From Rubrivivax sp. (GTDB lineage Bacteria; Pseudomonadota; Gammaproteobacteria; Burkholderiales; Burkholderiaceae_C), in the NCBI GenBank assembly GCA_019635285.1, contig JAHBZS010000014.1, positions 1 through 64,000 on the forward strand: DNA of 64,000 nt, in the 5' to 3' direction. Below, one piece after another: positions 8,350 to 17,945 of the stretch (the first letter of the stretch is position 1; every line of letters starts with the position of its first letter). Below the pieces are notes generated by a model. It made no database searches. It had not been told where the DNA came from and saw only the letters and a list, made by a program, of their open reading frames with translations. A program made the position numbers and the translations under genes.

Positions 8350-10296
8350 TCATGCGGCGACACGTTCGGTCTGGGCACCTTCCCCGAGGCCCGAGTCTGC
8401 GTGTGCGCCGACCACGTTGCGCAGGAACGCCTCGAACATCAGGAGCGTCCACAAGGGTGCGCTGTAGTCGTGTGCGCCTGACTGGTGCGCGTCCACCAGA
8501 TGCTGCAAGTAGTCGCGTTGGAACCAGCCGGTATCCGCTAGGCGCGGCCCCAATACCGCATCGCGGACACGTTGCTTCAGCGGCCCACGGAACCAGCGAG
8601 CCAAGGGTACGCTGAAGCCCATCTTCGGCCGATACAGCACGTCGTTGGGCAGCATGGGTTCCATGGCCTTCTTCAGCAGGAACTTGCCCTCCTGCCCGCG
8701 AATCTTCAGGCCGCTCGGCAATGTGGCCAACCATTCCACCAATGGGTGGTCCATCAACGGCTCTCGCACCTCCAGGCTGTGCGCCATGCTCGCCCGGTCG
8801 ACCTTGGTGTTGATGTCGCCCACCAGATAGGTCTTCATATCCAGGTACTGGATCAAGGCGAGCGGATCGTCCGTACCGGCCTGCGCGGCATGGCGGTCAA
8901 AGACGTCCTGCGCGTCGGAGCCGTCGATTCGGCGCTTGAAAGCGTCGCTGAACATCCGTGCCCGCATCGGCCCACGCAATATGGACACCGAATGGAAATA
9001 GGCTTCGACCGCACCCCGCGACATGCCTTCGAAGGTGGTCTTGGCGCGCAGTACGCGCGGCGCCCAGTCGGCTTTCGGATAGACCCGCCCCAGAAGTCCG
9101 AACAGCGGCTGGCGGATCCCGGCGGGCAGCGCACCGCGCAACCGCTCCTCCATCAGATGCATGCGGTAGCGCCGGTAGCCCCCAAAGCTCTCGTCGCCGC
9201 CATCACCGGACAGCGCGACCGTCACCTGCTTGCGCGCGAGTTGGCAGACACGGTAGGTGGGGATGGCACTGCTGTCCGCATAGGGCTCATCGTAGAGTCG
9301 AGCCAGCGTGTCGATGAGGTCGAAGTCATCGCTCCTGACCGTCTCGACATAGTGGTCCGTGCGGTAGCGATCGGCCACTGTCTTGGCGAACTCCACTTCG
9401 TTGAAAGCGGGGTCGTCGAAGCCGATCGAGCAGGTGTGCACCGGTGTTGCGGACAGGCCCGCCATGGTGGCCACGACGGCGCTGCTGTCGACGCCACCCG
9501 ACAGGAACGCACCCAGCGGCACCTCGGAGATCATGCGCAGGCGCACGGACTCTGCCAGACGTGCGCGCAACTCGTCGCAGGCGTCCTCGGCGGAAATGGG
9601 GTTGTCGAGCGTGAAGCGCACGTCCCAATACAGCCTGGGCTGCGGCAACGGCTCTCCTCGCCGGACGGTCAGGAAATGACCCGGCGACAGTTTCGATGCC
9701 TGTTCGAAGATGGTGCGCGGCTCCGCCACGTAGCCGAGCGCGAAGTACTCCTGGACCGCAACCGGGCTGATGTCTCGGCGCAGCGCGCCGTGCGCCAGCA
9801 GCGACTTCAGCTCGGAGCCGAACAGCAGCATGCCGTCGTCCAGCACCGCATAGAACAACGGCTTCACGCCCAGGCGATCGCGAGCCAGGAACAAGGTCTG
9901 CCGGTTGCGATCCCACAGCGCAAAGGCAAACATGCCGCGCAGGCGCTGGACGCAGGCCTCGCCCCAGGCCTCCCACGCATGCACGATGACCTCGGTATCG
10001 CTCTTCGTGCGGAACACGTGGCCCAGCGCCTGAAGCTGCGGAATCAGTTCCTGGAAGTTGTAGATCTCGCCATTGAAGACAATGGCCACGGACCCGTCCT
10101 CATTGAACAGAGGCTGCTGCCCGGTGGCCACATCGATGATCGAAAGACGCCGGTGCCCGAAGCCCACGCCTGGCTCGAGGTGCAGGCTGCCTTCGTCGGG
10201 GCCGCGATGCACCTGCGACTGGTTCATGCGCTGCAGGGCGGCACGGGAGATCGGTCGGTCGGCCCTGGTATCAAAGATGCCGGTAATGCCGCACAT
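8350..10296 (-). CDS. Exosortase A system-associated amidotransferase (asparagine synthase-like)
   Basis: A 648-residue class II glutamine amidotransferase of the AsnB type. Cys2 after the initiator Met is the glutaminase nucleophile (MCGITGIF). The PP-loop synthetase motif LSGGVDSS sits around residues 265-272. The overall sequence fits the XrtA-associated amidotransferase family TIGR03108, which is consistently found in PEP-CTERM/EPS loci and probably amidates a carboxylated sugar of the polysaccharide. I moved the start to ATG 10296 because the Cys must be residue 2; an upstream extension of 13 codons is not native. The gene faces away from the propeller-hydrolase across a 398-base intergenic region. 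Confidence 0.92.
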   Translation of the reverse strand: MCGITGIFDTRADRPISRAALQRMNQSQVHRGPDEGSLHLEPGVGFGHRRLSIIDVATGQQPLFNEDGSVAIVFNGEIYNFQELIPQLQALGHVFRTKSDTEVIVHAWEAWGEACVQRLRGMFAFALWDRNRQTLFLARDRLGVKPLFYAVLDDGMLLFGSELKSLLAHGALRRDISPVAVQEYFALGYVAEPRTIFEQASKLSPGHFLTVRRGEPLPQPRLYWDVRFTLDNPISAEDACDELRARLAESVRLRMISEVPLGAFLSGGVDSSAVVATMAGLSATPVHTCSIGFDDPAFNEVEFAKTVADRYRTDHYVETVRSDDFDLIDTLARLYDEPYADSSAIPTYRVCQLARKQVTVALSGDGGDESFGGYRRYRMHLMEERLRGALPAGIRQPLFGLLGRVYPKADWAPRVLRAKTTFEGMSRGAVEAYFHSVSILRGPMRARMFSDAFKRRIDGSDAQDVFDRHAAQAGTDDPLALIQYLDMKTYLVGDINTKVDRASMAHSLEVREPLMDHPLVEWLATLPSGLKIRGQEGKFLLKKAMEPMLPNDVLYRPKMGFSVPLARWFRGPLKQRVRDAVLGPRLADTGWFQRDYLQHLVDAHQSGAHDYSAPLWTLLMFEAFLRNVVGAHADSGLGEGAQTERVAA

Positions 10297-10694
10297 GGTC
10301 GTCGTATCGTCCTGTTCCAGTGGCGTTCGTTCCACACGACCCCGTGAATGCGGGGGTACGAGTCTGCGACTCGACAGCCGTCCCCGGGAGCCGCTCGTGC
10401 ATGGTAGGCGATTTGCCGGTTTCCGGACGCCCGATCCGGCGCGACGGAATGGGCGGCATGACTTTCGCCACTCTCATAGGGCGCGTGCGGCGATGACCCG
10501 CTCGCCTCGGGGATGTAAACGCGGTCTGGCCATCGGGATTTGGTGTAGCGTCTGAGTTGCAGCGAGGTTCGGTGCCGGGCGATGCGCGAGCCGAACGAGA
10601 GACCCAGTCTGGCGCGACCCGCAGGTTGCCGACCTACGGGGGATCGGCTCATATCGAGCCCGGCCGCTGAGGGCATGTGCCCGGGGAGAGCATC
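10297..10694. other. Divergent intergenic region, probable promoters for both flanks
   Basis: This 398-base gap separates two divergently transcribed genes, so it should hold promoters for both. I see no convincing sigma-54 -24/-12 pair and no clear sigma-70 pair. It contains the 12-mer GATGTAAACGCG at 10512-10523, which recurs exactly at 53482-53493 upstream of the priming sugar transferase. A purine-rich GGGGAG just before ATG 10695 is a good ribosome binding site. No protein-coding frame here looks real. Confidence 0.4.
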
Positions 10695-13600
10695 ATGGAT
10701 CGCAGAAGGTTCTCGGCAACGTTGATTGCGTCGGCGATTTCCAGCGCCACGTGGGCAGCCAAGCGCGGCGGACGACCGGGGGCCGGCGATGAGGACGGCA
10801 AGGACCACAGCGACGCCGAAGACACCCAGGGCCGCGAGCTGGCTCTGCGTGTGCCGCCCGCCGAGGGCGTCACCGTGCAGAAGCTCAACCTGCAGCGCAT
10901 GGTGTACTTTGACACTTGGCACGCCAGCGGGCTCTATGAGCGCTTCCAGCGCCTGGTGGTGTGGGAGGGCAACGATGCCGAGGTGCGCTTCAACCGAGGC
11001 AACCTGACGCAAGACCGGTCGCTCGAAGCGTTTCGGCCCGCGCGGCGCTACACGCTGCTGGTGGATGGCGTGGAGCGCGCGTCGGCCAACTTGGCCGCCG
11101 GCGACAAGGAAGGGGCGTTCAAGCTTCCCCTTGGCCAGATGTCTGGCGGCTGGCATACGCTGGATATCGCGGGGCTTGCCGATGGCGAGACCTGCCCCAA
11201 GTGGTTCGCCTTCATGTTGCGTGAGGGCGTCAAGCCGGAGAAGATGCCCGTTTGCACGGGGTCATACGACATCTCGAAGGCGCGCCTGGCCTCGGAACAC
11301 GCCTGGGCCTGGGTGCCGACGTACTACCACCCCACGCCTTCGCCCCTTTCTCCCGCACCGCACCCGCACTTCAGCGAGCCCGTGCGCGATCTGTACGTGC
11401 AGTCGATGTCCTGTCACGTCGACGGCAATGTTCTGATCCCCAATGTCGACCGACGCGGCATCGTCAACACGTTCGGCATGCACAGCTATTTCTATGACGA
11501 CTTCATCAGCAAGTACCCACGCGTCCCCCTGCTGGACGGGCCACGCGGCGTGGGCGCACTGTCCTTCGCGTCACACATAGACATCGGAACCGCCACGCGG
11601 GATGCCGACCCTGCGAGCCCGCCCATGCTGAATGTGTACGTGCTCGACCCCTGGCGCATCACCCGCCTGACCGATTCGGGGCAGATCACGACCCTTGCGG
11701 GCTGGCGCCACAAGGGCATGGCCAGTTACTACGGCGACACCGAACGAGGCACCACCAAGGGCAAGCCCGGTGCCACGCTCGAACTTGTGGGCGACTGGTC
11801 CGCAGTTCCGCAGGACCGACGCGGCTTCCACGAACTCTGGGGGCTGGCGTGGGACAGGAATTCCCTCACCCCCGACCCCTTGGCCGCGCCGATTCCCGCC
11901 GAAGAGAACCGCCGACCTCACGTCGGCAACCCCGCTTGCTTCGTCACGGACTCGCAGAACAACCGGGTATGCCGCATTCAGTTCGACGGCCGCAGCCACC
12001 TGACCCCGGCCAAGGTCACCGAGTTCTTGACGGGCCTGAAGGATCCCTGGGACATCGTCACCTGGCGTGGTTCGGTCATCGTCAGCGAGCGGCAGGCCCA
12101 TCGCATCGCGCAGTACGACGCCAAGACCGGCGCACTTCAGCGGGTGGTCGTGTCCGGGGAGCCGCTCGCGACCGTGGTGCAGACGACCCGCAGGGTCCAG
12201 GTGCGCGCGCCGCTGAACGATGTCAGAGCGCAGGCTTGCGTGGCGCCGGAAGGGCTGTACGTGGTTGACGACTGGTTGTACTACGGGAGCTTTGCGCAGC
12301 GCCAGGTGCGCCGCGTCAACCTGGTGAGCGGCGAGCGCGAGGTCGTCGTTGCCGAGCTGCCGTTGGGGGGCAACAGCAAATTCGTCAAGTTCTGCGTTTC
12401 CGACGGCACCTTCGGGCCCAAAGGCACCGTGTTCGTCCAATCGTGGGCCAATCGGACGCCGAGCATCGGCTATCTTCCCGACGGTACGGAATGGAAGCTC
12501 GGCCTGGCCGGTTTCGACCTGTCCGGCTACGGCACTGCCGTGGCGGTCCGGAATGGCCGCCTGTACTTCGGCACCAGCCGCTTTGGCATCTGGCGCGTCG
12601 CGAAGGGCGCGCCGATGGACGCGCAGCTCTTCAAGCAGGGATCCGAGGAGTACAAGGCTGCGCACTACAAGCTGCTGCATGGGACGGGCGGGTACGGCTA
12701 CTACGGCATGCCATTGCCCTGGGGGAAGAGCAAAGCCATCGACTACTACCTGACGCAGTACGGGCACGAGCGGAGTTCGTTCGTCAAACTCAGTTCTTTC
12801 GATGCCACGCCTGCAGCGTCGGACGTCGACTTTCCGAAAGAGCCCACGAAGAGAGGAACGAACAGCTCGTGGTTTCTGGGGGCTTTCACGCCGGCGCACG
12901 GGCGCCATTACGACAACGACGGCTTCGTCTATGCGGCGGCCTACGCGGTCAGGAACAAGCTGCCGCCGGCGCCGCGCCTGGGCGTGACGCTGCATGCAAG
13001 CGGAGGCTTCAACGCCGTCGCCAAGGCCGCCTTTGCGCCCTTTGAAGGCGTGGATATCGAAGTCCGCACACAAGATGGCCAGGCCAAGAAGGCGCAGGAC
13101 CCGAAGGCCTACAGCGAATGGTGGTGCTATGGCCGGGACGGCCAGCCCTACCCGGCCCGCAGAGTGGCCGCGATCCTCCAGACGATGGCCGCCACCTACC
13201 CGCAGATCGACTTTGATCGCAAGGGCATCGTCTATGCGGGCAACAGCATGGGCAACGGTGGGGTGCTGCACACGATGATCCTCCCGTCCCCGTGGCGCGA
13301 GAAGATCGCTTACGCATGCGGCGGCGTCGGCGTGTTCATGCCTCGGCGCGTGAATGCAAAGAATCCAGGGCAGTACCGCGGTTGGCCACCCGACAGTGGC
13401 CAGACTCGGGCGCTCTGGGACGCCATCGACTTCAGCATCCAGGCCGCGCGCGATGCCATTGTGCGCGGCATGCACTACCGCCAGCAGTTCAGCACCGACG
13501 ACTGGTTCAGCGAGGGACCCGAAGGCAATACCCAGCTCGAGTGGGTGAACCTGTGCGAAGCCCACAAGATCAGCGCGGTCGCCACATGGGTGAAGAACGG

Positions 13601-14087
13601 CCACAACGCCTCGGAGAAGGGCATCGCGCTGCCCGACATCAAGAACTTTGAGGTGCCGGAACAGGATGTGACCTTGGATCGCGCCCATCCATGCTTCACG
13701 GGGTCGACCGGCAACTGGCCTCTGGATGCTGCGCAGCGCGTCAACCGCAACGCCCATCCGCGCGGTCACTACAACATCGGGCTGGTCTGGGACCACGCCC
13801 GGGTCGTCGACAGCGGCCAGGAGATCGTGTTTCCGCTGCGCTACACGCGCCGCACGGGCTTGGGCGAAGGCATTCCCGACCAACCCGCACAGATCACGGT
13901 CGACGTCACGCCACGGCGCGCGCGGCGCTTCGCCATGCGCGACGGCGAACGCATCCGATGGGATTGGGATGGTGGTGCCGCCACGGGCGCTGCGACGGTG
14001 AGCGGTGACGTGGTGACGGCCACCGGCATCCCGCTGGTGTCCGGTGCGGGCTACAAGCGACTGCGGTTCTTCAGGACCGGGGCTTAG
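10695..14087 (+). CDS. Large Tat-exported protein: beta-propeller region plus alpha/beta-hydrolase domain
   Basis: A 1130-residue protein. The N-terminus (MDRRRFSATL) fits a twin-arginine signal, followed by an Ala/Ser h-region ending near TWAA. Residues about 60-200 look like a beta-sandwich. Residues about 300-680 have spaced segments such as NPACFVTDSQNNRVCRIQFD and GLYVVDDWLYYGSF that resemble NHL-type propeller blades. The C-terminal third resembles a serine hydrolase: an LHASGG strand-loop, the nucleophile motif GNSMG with Ser851, and a His in NGHNAS (His970). A role in trimming or deacylating the extracellular polysaccharide is inference from location. ATG 10695 has a GGGGAG ribosome site. 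Its 3' end overlaps the convergent glycosyltransferase by 17 bases. I know no named family with this architecture. Confidence 0.85.
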   Translation: MDRRRFSATLIASAISSATWAAKRGGRPGAGDEDGKDHSDAEDTQGRELALRVPPAEGVTVQKLNLQRMVYFDTWHASGLYERFQRLVVWEGNDAEVRFNRGNLTQDRSLEAFRPARRYTLLVDGVERASANLAAGDKEGAFKLPLGQMSGGWHTLDIAGLADGETCPKWFAFMLREGVKPEKMPVCTGSYDISKARLASEHAWAWVPTYYHPTPSPLSPAPHPHFSEPVRDLYVQSMSCHVDGNVLIPNVDRRGIVNTFGMHSYFYDDFISKYPRVPLLDGPRGVGALSFASHIDIGTATRDADPASPPMLNVYVLDPWRITRLTDSGQITTLAGWRHKGMASYYGDTERGTTKGKPGATLELVGDWSAVPQDRRGFHELWGLAWDRNSLTPDPLAAPIPAEENRRPHVGNPACFVTDSQNNRVCRIQFDGRSHLTPAKVTEFLTGLKDPWDIVTWRGSVIVSERQAHRIAQYDAKTGALQRVVVSGEPLATVVQTTRRVQVRAPLNDVRAQACVAPEGLYVVDDWLYYGSFAQRQVRRVNLVSGEREVVVAELPLGGNSKFVKFCVSDGTFGPKGTVFVQSWANRTPSIGYLPDGTEWKLGLAGFDLSGYGTAVAVRNGRLYFGTSRFGIWRVAKGAPMDAQLFKQGSEEYKAAHYKLLHGTGGYGYYGMPLPWGKSKAIDYYLTQYGHERSSFVKLSSFDATPAASDVDFPKEPTKRGTNSSWFLGAFTPAHGRHYDNDGFVYAAAYAVRNKLPPAPRLGVTLHASGGFNAVAKAAFAPFEGVDIEVRTQDGQAKKAQDPKAYSEWWCYGRDGQPYPARRVAAILQTMAATYPQIDFDRKGIVYAGNSMGNGGVLHTMILPSPWREKIAYACGGVGVFMPRRVNAKNPGQYRGWPPDSGQTRALWDAIDFSIQAARDAIVRGMHYRQQFSTDDWFSEGPEGNTQLEWVNLCEAHKISAVATWVKNGHNASEKGIALPDIKNFEVPEQDVTLDRAHPCFTGSTGNWPLDAAQRVNRNAHPRGHYNIGLVWDHARVVDSGQEIVFPLRYTRRTGLGEGIPDQPAQITVDVTPRRARRFAMRDGERIRWDWDGGAATGAATVSGDVVTATGIPLVSGAGYKRLRFFRTGA

Positions 14088-15249
14088 ATCGGCCAAAGGC
14101 CGCGCGTGCCTCCGGCGGGCGGGCGCTGTACAGCCGCCTGTACGCATTCACCATCGCGGGCAGGCTGAAGCGCAGGTCCACATCCGCGCGGCCCTCGCGG
14201 CCCATGCGTCGGCACGCGGCGGGGTCGGACGCCAGACGCGTCAAGGCTTGCGCCAGCGCGTCCACGTCGCCTGAAGGAACGATCTCTCCGGTGCGCCCAT
14301 GGGCCACCAGTTCGGCATTGCCGCCGACTTGCGTGGCCACGACGGGCAGGCCGCTGGCCATCGCTTCCAGGATGGTGTTCGACACGCCCTCGGCCAGTGA
14401 CGGCAGCACGAAACAGTGAAGCCCCTGCATGACCGCAGTCACGTCGGAGCGCTCACCAGGAAGCCAGGCCAGCTGCCCGGCGCCGGCGTTGTCGAGGACC
14501 GTTTGCGCTTCGGACCGCAGGGGCCCGTCGCCGACCATCACCAGGCGCGCGGTCTCCCGCAATTCGGGCTGCAGTTCGAGCATGCGCACGAACGCGCGCG
14601 CCAGAAGCGTCTGGTTCTTGATCGTCTGCATGCGGCCGACCGTGCCCACGATCCAGTGCTCGGACGGACCAAACGGCGCGCCCGGGATCGCCAGAGGTTG
14701 TCCCGCGACTGGGCGAAATCGCTCGACGTCGACACCGTTGTAGATCTGCTCCACGCGCTCGGGCGCGATGCCCACCTTCGTCGTCAGGTAGCGCGCAAGA
14801 TCCTGGGACAGCGCCACATAGCGATGCACGAAGGGCGAATACAGGCGCCTCAGGCGCTGGTGGCGCAGGCTGCTACCGTCAACGTCCTCCACGTCGCGCC
14901 CATGCTCGCCATGGATCCGCAGCGGCACCCGCGCCGCCCAAGCAACCGCCTGCATCTCCAACGCGGCCAGGTTGCGGGTATGCAGCACCGTTGGCCGATA
15001 TCTGCGCAACACCTGCCAGAAGCGCGGGTAGAGCTTGGCGCCGTGACCGTCGGGTTTGTGCAGCGCCAGACACTGCACATCGGCATTGCGCAGGCGCTTG
15101 CGGAAGTCGGTCACTTCGGTCAACGCCACCACCATGTGCCTGCATTCGCCCTCGGGCCAGTGGTTGATCAGGTTGACCACGCCGTTCTCCAGGCCACCGG
15201 TGTCGAACCGGTGCAGGACGTGCATCACGAGCGGCAGTTCACCCTTCAC
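14071..15249 (-). CDS. Glycosyltransferase, PEP-CTERM/EpsH1 system-associated (stp2 type)
   Basis: A 392-residue GT4 glycosyltransferase. The opening LPLVMHVLHRFDTGGLENGV and the segment RIHGEHGRDVEDVDG are hallmarks of TIGR03088, the second sugar transferase of XrtA loci. The EX7E-type donor motif lies in SLAEGVSNTILEAMASGLPVV. The start is GTG 15249, which shares GTGA with the stop of the SGNH gene upstream, so it closes the long minus-strand operon. Its last 17 bases overlap the end of the convergent propeller-hydrolase gene. Acts at the cytoplasmic face on the lipid-linked repeat. Confidence 0.9.
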   Translation of the reverse strand: MKGELPLVMHVLHRFDTGGLENGVVNLINHWPEGECRHMVVALTEVTDFRKRLRNADVQCLALHKPDGHGAKLYPRFWQVLRRYRPTVLHTRNLAALEMQAVAWAARVPLRIHGEHGRDVEDVDGSSLRHQRLRRLYSPFVHRYVALSQDLARYLTTKVGIAPERVEQIYNGVDVERFRPVAGQPLAIPGAPFGPSEHWIVGTVGRMQTIKNQTLLARAFVRMLELQPELRETARLVMVGDGPLRSEAQTVLDNAGAGQLAWLPGERSDVTAVMQGLHCFVLPSLAEGVSNTILEAMASGLPVVATQVGGNAELVAHGRTGEIVPSGDVDALAQALTRLASDPAACRRMGREGRADVDLRFSLPAMVNAYRRLYSARPPEARAAFGRSKPRS

Positions 15250-16301
15250 CTGAGCCTGCCCGCAACCTGCTCCATCACCAAGTGCACCCCCAGGCTGTTC
15301 AGATGCCCGTCATACGGGCCGACCTCCAGGGATAGCGGTGATGCGGCCTTGTGCTGTCGATACACGGGCGCCAGGTCGATCACTTCAACCTGGCGCGCGC
15401 GCAAGCTGTCGATCAGGTACTGGCGCTGGAAGAACGCTTCCTTGGGGTCCCGTGGCGCGGCCCCGCGGTAGTCATCGACGATGAAGATCGTGCGCCCCAC
15501 CAGATAGGGGCCCGCAGCCTCGAAGAAGCGCTCGAGCACGGCATCGACCACGCGACGCCCGCGTTGTGCGGTCTCGTTCGCCGCATCGCGCTCGCGCATC
15601 GACGCGGACGCCGGCTTCGAGTCGCTCGCGTCCGGGGTGTTGCGCGTGAACATGGCTCTCAGGAAAGGGCCGGCACGAAACTTCAACTGTCCGGCAATGT
15701 ATTGTGCCAATGCGCTGTGACGGGCCAGGCGCTTGAGCCAGGACGGCTCCGGAAACCGCTCCGTGCGAGGTTCCAGGCTGACAGGGTCCAGGCACCGACT
15801 GTGGACGTTGCCCGACCCGCACAGCGCCTGCACGGCATCCCCGCGTTCAAGCCAGATCACGAAATCGCGAACGCCGAGCTTCTGCGATGCAAAGCGCACG
15901 CGCTGCGCATAGTCGAGAAGCGCTGTGCCGGGACTGCCGAACGCATAGACCGGTCGCTTCGGGCCCAGCAGGGCCTGCAACTGGCCTGCCGGGCGCAGCG
16001 GGGCGTCGAGCATCGATGATTCGACGAAACTGTCGCCCACCAGGGCGACCGCGCCAGGATCCGGCACGAAGTCCTTATCGGCGACAAAACCGAAGTTGTT
16101 GCTGCGAAGGGACTGCGCATTGCGCAGGTCCCACCCGGTCGAGACGGTCCAGCGGTGACCAGCGGGGTAGCTGAGGATGTCGGGGTCGAAGTAGTAGCCA
16201 CTCAAGGTCGCTGTGGACACCGGCATGAGGCGCAGCAACAACTCCAGCACCAGCAGCGCAAACAACAGGCCGCCCAGCGCAAGCATGGTCCTGCGCAGCA
16301 T
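15246..16301 (-). CDS. SGNH-fold acyltransferase/esterase partner of the MBOAT protein
   Basis: A 351-residue protein with one N-terminal membrane anchor (residues about 5-25) and a periplasmic SGNH-like domain. The nucleophile block is GDSFVESS with Ser91, and the C-terminal block DGHLNSLG supplies Asp331 and His333. This is the arrangement of AlgJ/AlgX-type proteins that take acyl groups handed across the membrane by an MBOAT protein and place them on polysaccharide. The MBOAT gene lies one base upstream. Predicted role: O-acetylation of the EPS in the periplasm. The fold call rests on the motifs and on the partner gene. Confidence 0.72.
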   Translation of the reverse strand: MLRRTMLALGGLLFALLVLELLLRLMPVSTATLSGYYFDPDILSYPAGHRWTVSTGWDLRNAQSLRSNNFGFVADKDFVPDPGAVALVGDSFVESSMLDAPLRPAGQLQALLGPKRPVYAFGSPGTALLDYAQRVRFASQKLGVRDFVIWLERGDAVQALCGSGNVHSRCLDPVSLEPRTERFPEPSWLKRLARHSALAQYIAGQLKFRAGPFLRAMFTRNTPDASDSKPASASMRERDAANETAQRGRRVVDAVLERFFEAAGPYLVGRTIFIVDDYRGAAPRDPKEAFFQRQYLIDSLRARQVEVIDLAPVYRQHKAASPLSLEVGPYDGHLNSLGVHLVMEQVAGRLR

Positions 16302-16302
16302 C

Positions 16303-17802
16303 TCAGAAATTGAAGTAGATGAACGCGCTGACCGAATCGCGCGTGGTGTTCAACACGACGAGGAACACGACCCCCGCCACCGCCACCGAACCCCAGAACC
16401 AGCGTGCGGTCTGCGACCGCTCGAACCATGCCGACACACGCTCTCCGATGAGATTGCTGTTGGGTGCCACAAAGGCGATTGCCGCCAGTACAGCGCACCA
16501 CGTCAGACCGACAGCGCTGGACAGCCCTGCGTTCCACAGCAGCGCATCCACGCCGCCCGCGGCGCCGCTTTGCCCAACCATGGAGCGCAGCACACGCAGG
16601 GCGCCGGGAAAGGTCTCGGCGCGGAAGAACACCCAGGCCACCACGGTGACGAGGAGCGTCAAGGCCCAGGAGAACAGCGCAAAACTCCGACTTGCGGCAA
16701 GCGCGTCGCTCCAACGCAGCCTGTCGCAAACCGCTCTAAAGCCATGGTTCACCATCAAGTAGGCCCCATGTAGCGCGCCCCAAAGAACAAAGGACCAGCT
16801 GGCACCATGCCAGAGCCCGCCCAGAACCATCGTGATCGCCAGATTGAGATAGCGGCGAACAGGCCCTTTTCTGTTGCCGCCCAACGCGATGTACAGGTAG
16901 TCGCGCAGGAACGTCGACAGCGTGATGTGCCAGCGGCGCCAGAAGTCAGTGATGCTGGTGGATTTGTAGGGTGAATCGAAGTTGTAGGGCAGGCGGATGT
17001 TGAACATCCAGGACAGTCCGATCGCCATATCGGAGTAGCCGGAGAAATCGAAGTACAGCTGAAACGTGTAGGCAAGCGCTCCGAGCCAACCCTCTGTCGG
17101 GCTGGGTACCGCGGCCATGCGATCGGCGGGAGCAAACACCGCGTCGGCGTACGGTGCCACGCCATCCGCGAGGACCACCTTCTTGAACAACCCAATGCAG
17201 AAGATCACCATGCCGGCCATGAAGTGCCGGGAGTCGAAGCGATAGACCGCCGCATTGGCGAACTGGGGCATCATCTGACTGTGATGCAGCACAGGCCCTG
17301 CAATCAGGTGCGGGAAGTAGGTGACGAACAGGCCGTAGTGCAGCGGCCGGTATTCCTTGACCTTGCCATGCCACGTGTCGACAAGGAAGGCGATCTGCGT
17401 GAAGGTGTAGAACGAGATGCCGATTGGCAGAACGACCTTGCCGATGACCCAGTGCTCGCCAAACAGGGCGTTGATGTTGTCGACGAAGAAGTTCGCGTAC
17501 TTGTAGTAGGCCAGCAGCCCCAGATTGAAGACGACACCCAACACCAGCCACCGCGTCGCCCTGGCCCGATCACCCTCCCCGCCGGCAACAGCCACGCCGA
17601 TGCGGGCGCCCACCAGGAAGTTGACGGTGATCGACCCCACGAGCAGCAACGTGAACGCGGGCATCCAGTAGCCATAGAAGAAGATCGAGGCGGCAAGCAG
17701 CCACGCTGCAGCCAAGGACGGCGATCTGCTTCCCAGGAGAAAGAACCCGAGGAGTACGGAGGGCAGGAAGAGGAGTGCGAAGGTGGCGGTGGTGAAGAGC
17801 AC
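16303..17802 (-). CDS. MBOAT family membrane O-acyltransferase (AlgI-like)
   Basis: A 499-residue polytopic protein of the membrane-bound O-acyltransferase family. It shows the AlgI/DltB pattern: FDFSGYSDMAIG, then FWRRWHITLSTFLRDYLYI, and the conserved-His stretch GGLWHGASWSFVLWGALHG. It should move acetyl groups from cytoplasmic acetyl-CoA across the inner membrane for transfer by the SGNH protein encoded next. Length is normal for AlgI. It is separated from the exosortase gene by 143 bases in which I see no clear terminator or promoter. Confidence 0.92.
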   Translation of the reverse strand: MLFTTATFALLFLPSVLLGFFLLGSRSPSLAAAWLLAASIFFYGYWMPAFTLLLVGSITVNFLVGARIGVAVAGGEGDRARATRWLVLGVVFNLGLLAYYKYANFFVDNINALFGEHWVIGKVVLPIGISFYTFTQIAFLVDTWHGKVKEYRPLHYGLFVTYFPHLIAGPVLHHSQMMPQFANAAVYRFDSRHFMAGMVIFCIGLFKKVVLADGVAPYADAVFAPADRMAAVPSPTEGWLGALAYTFQLYFDFSGYSDMAIGLSWMFNIRLPYNFDSPYKSTSITDFWRRWHITLSTFLRDYLYIALGGNRKGPVRRYLNLAITMVLGGLWHGASWSFVLWGALHGAYLMVNHGFRAVCDRLRWSDALAASRSFALFSWALTLLVTVVAWVFFRAETFPGALRVLRSMVGQSGAAGGVDALLWNAGLSSAVGLTWCAVLAAIAFVAPNSNLIGERVSAWFERSQTARWFWGSVAVAGVVFLVVLNTTRDSVSAFIYFNF

Positions 17803-17945
17803 AGCGGTCTACCGCCTCTGTAGGGGTGCAGCCGTGCAGCGCCCGCACTGGCCCGCTTCACGCAGGCCCCCGCTGAACCAGGAACTGCGAAGCGAGTTCA
17901 TGATTCGCGAACGACGGGGCATGCGGTGCTGATCTGCCACGCAGA

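Noticed and set aside
14417-15471. A 351-codon open frame on the plus strand
   Set aside because: It is antisense to the stp2 glycosyltransferase and the SGNH gene, with no recognisable motifs.
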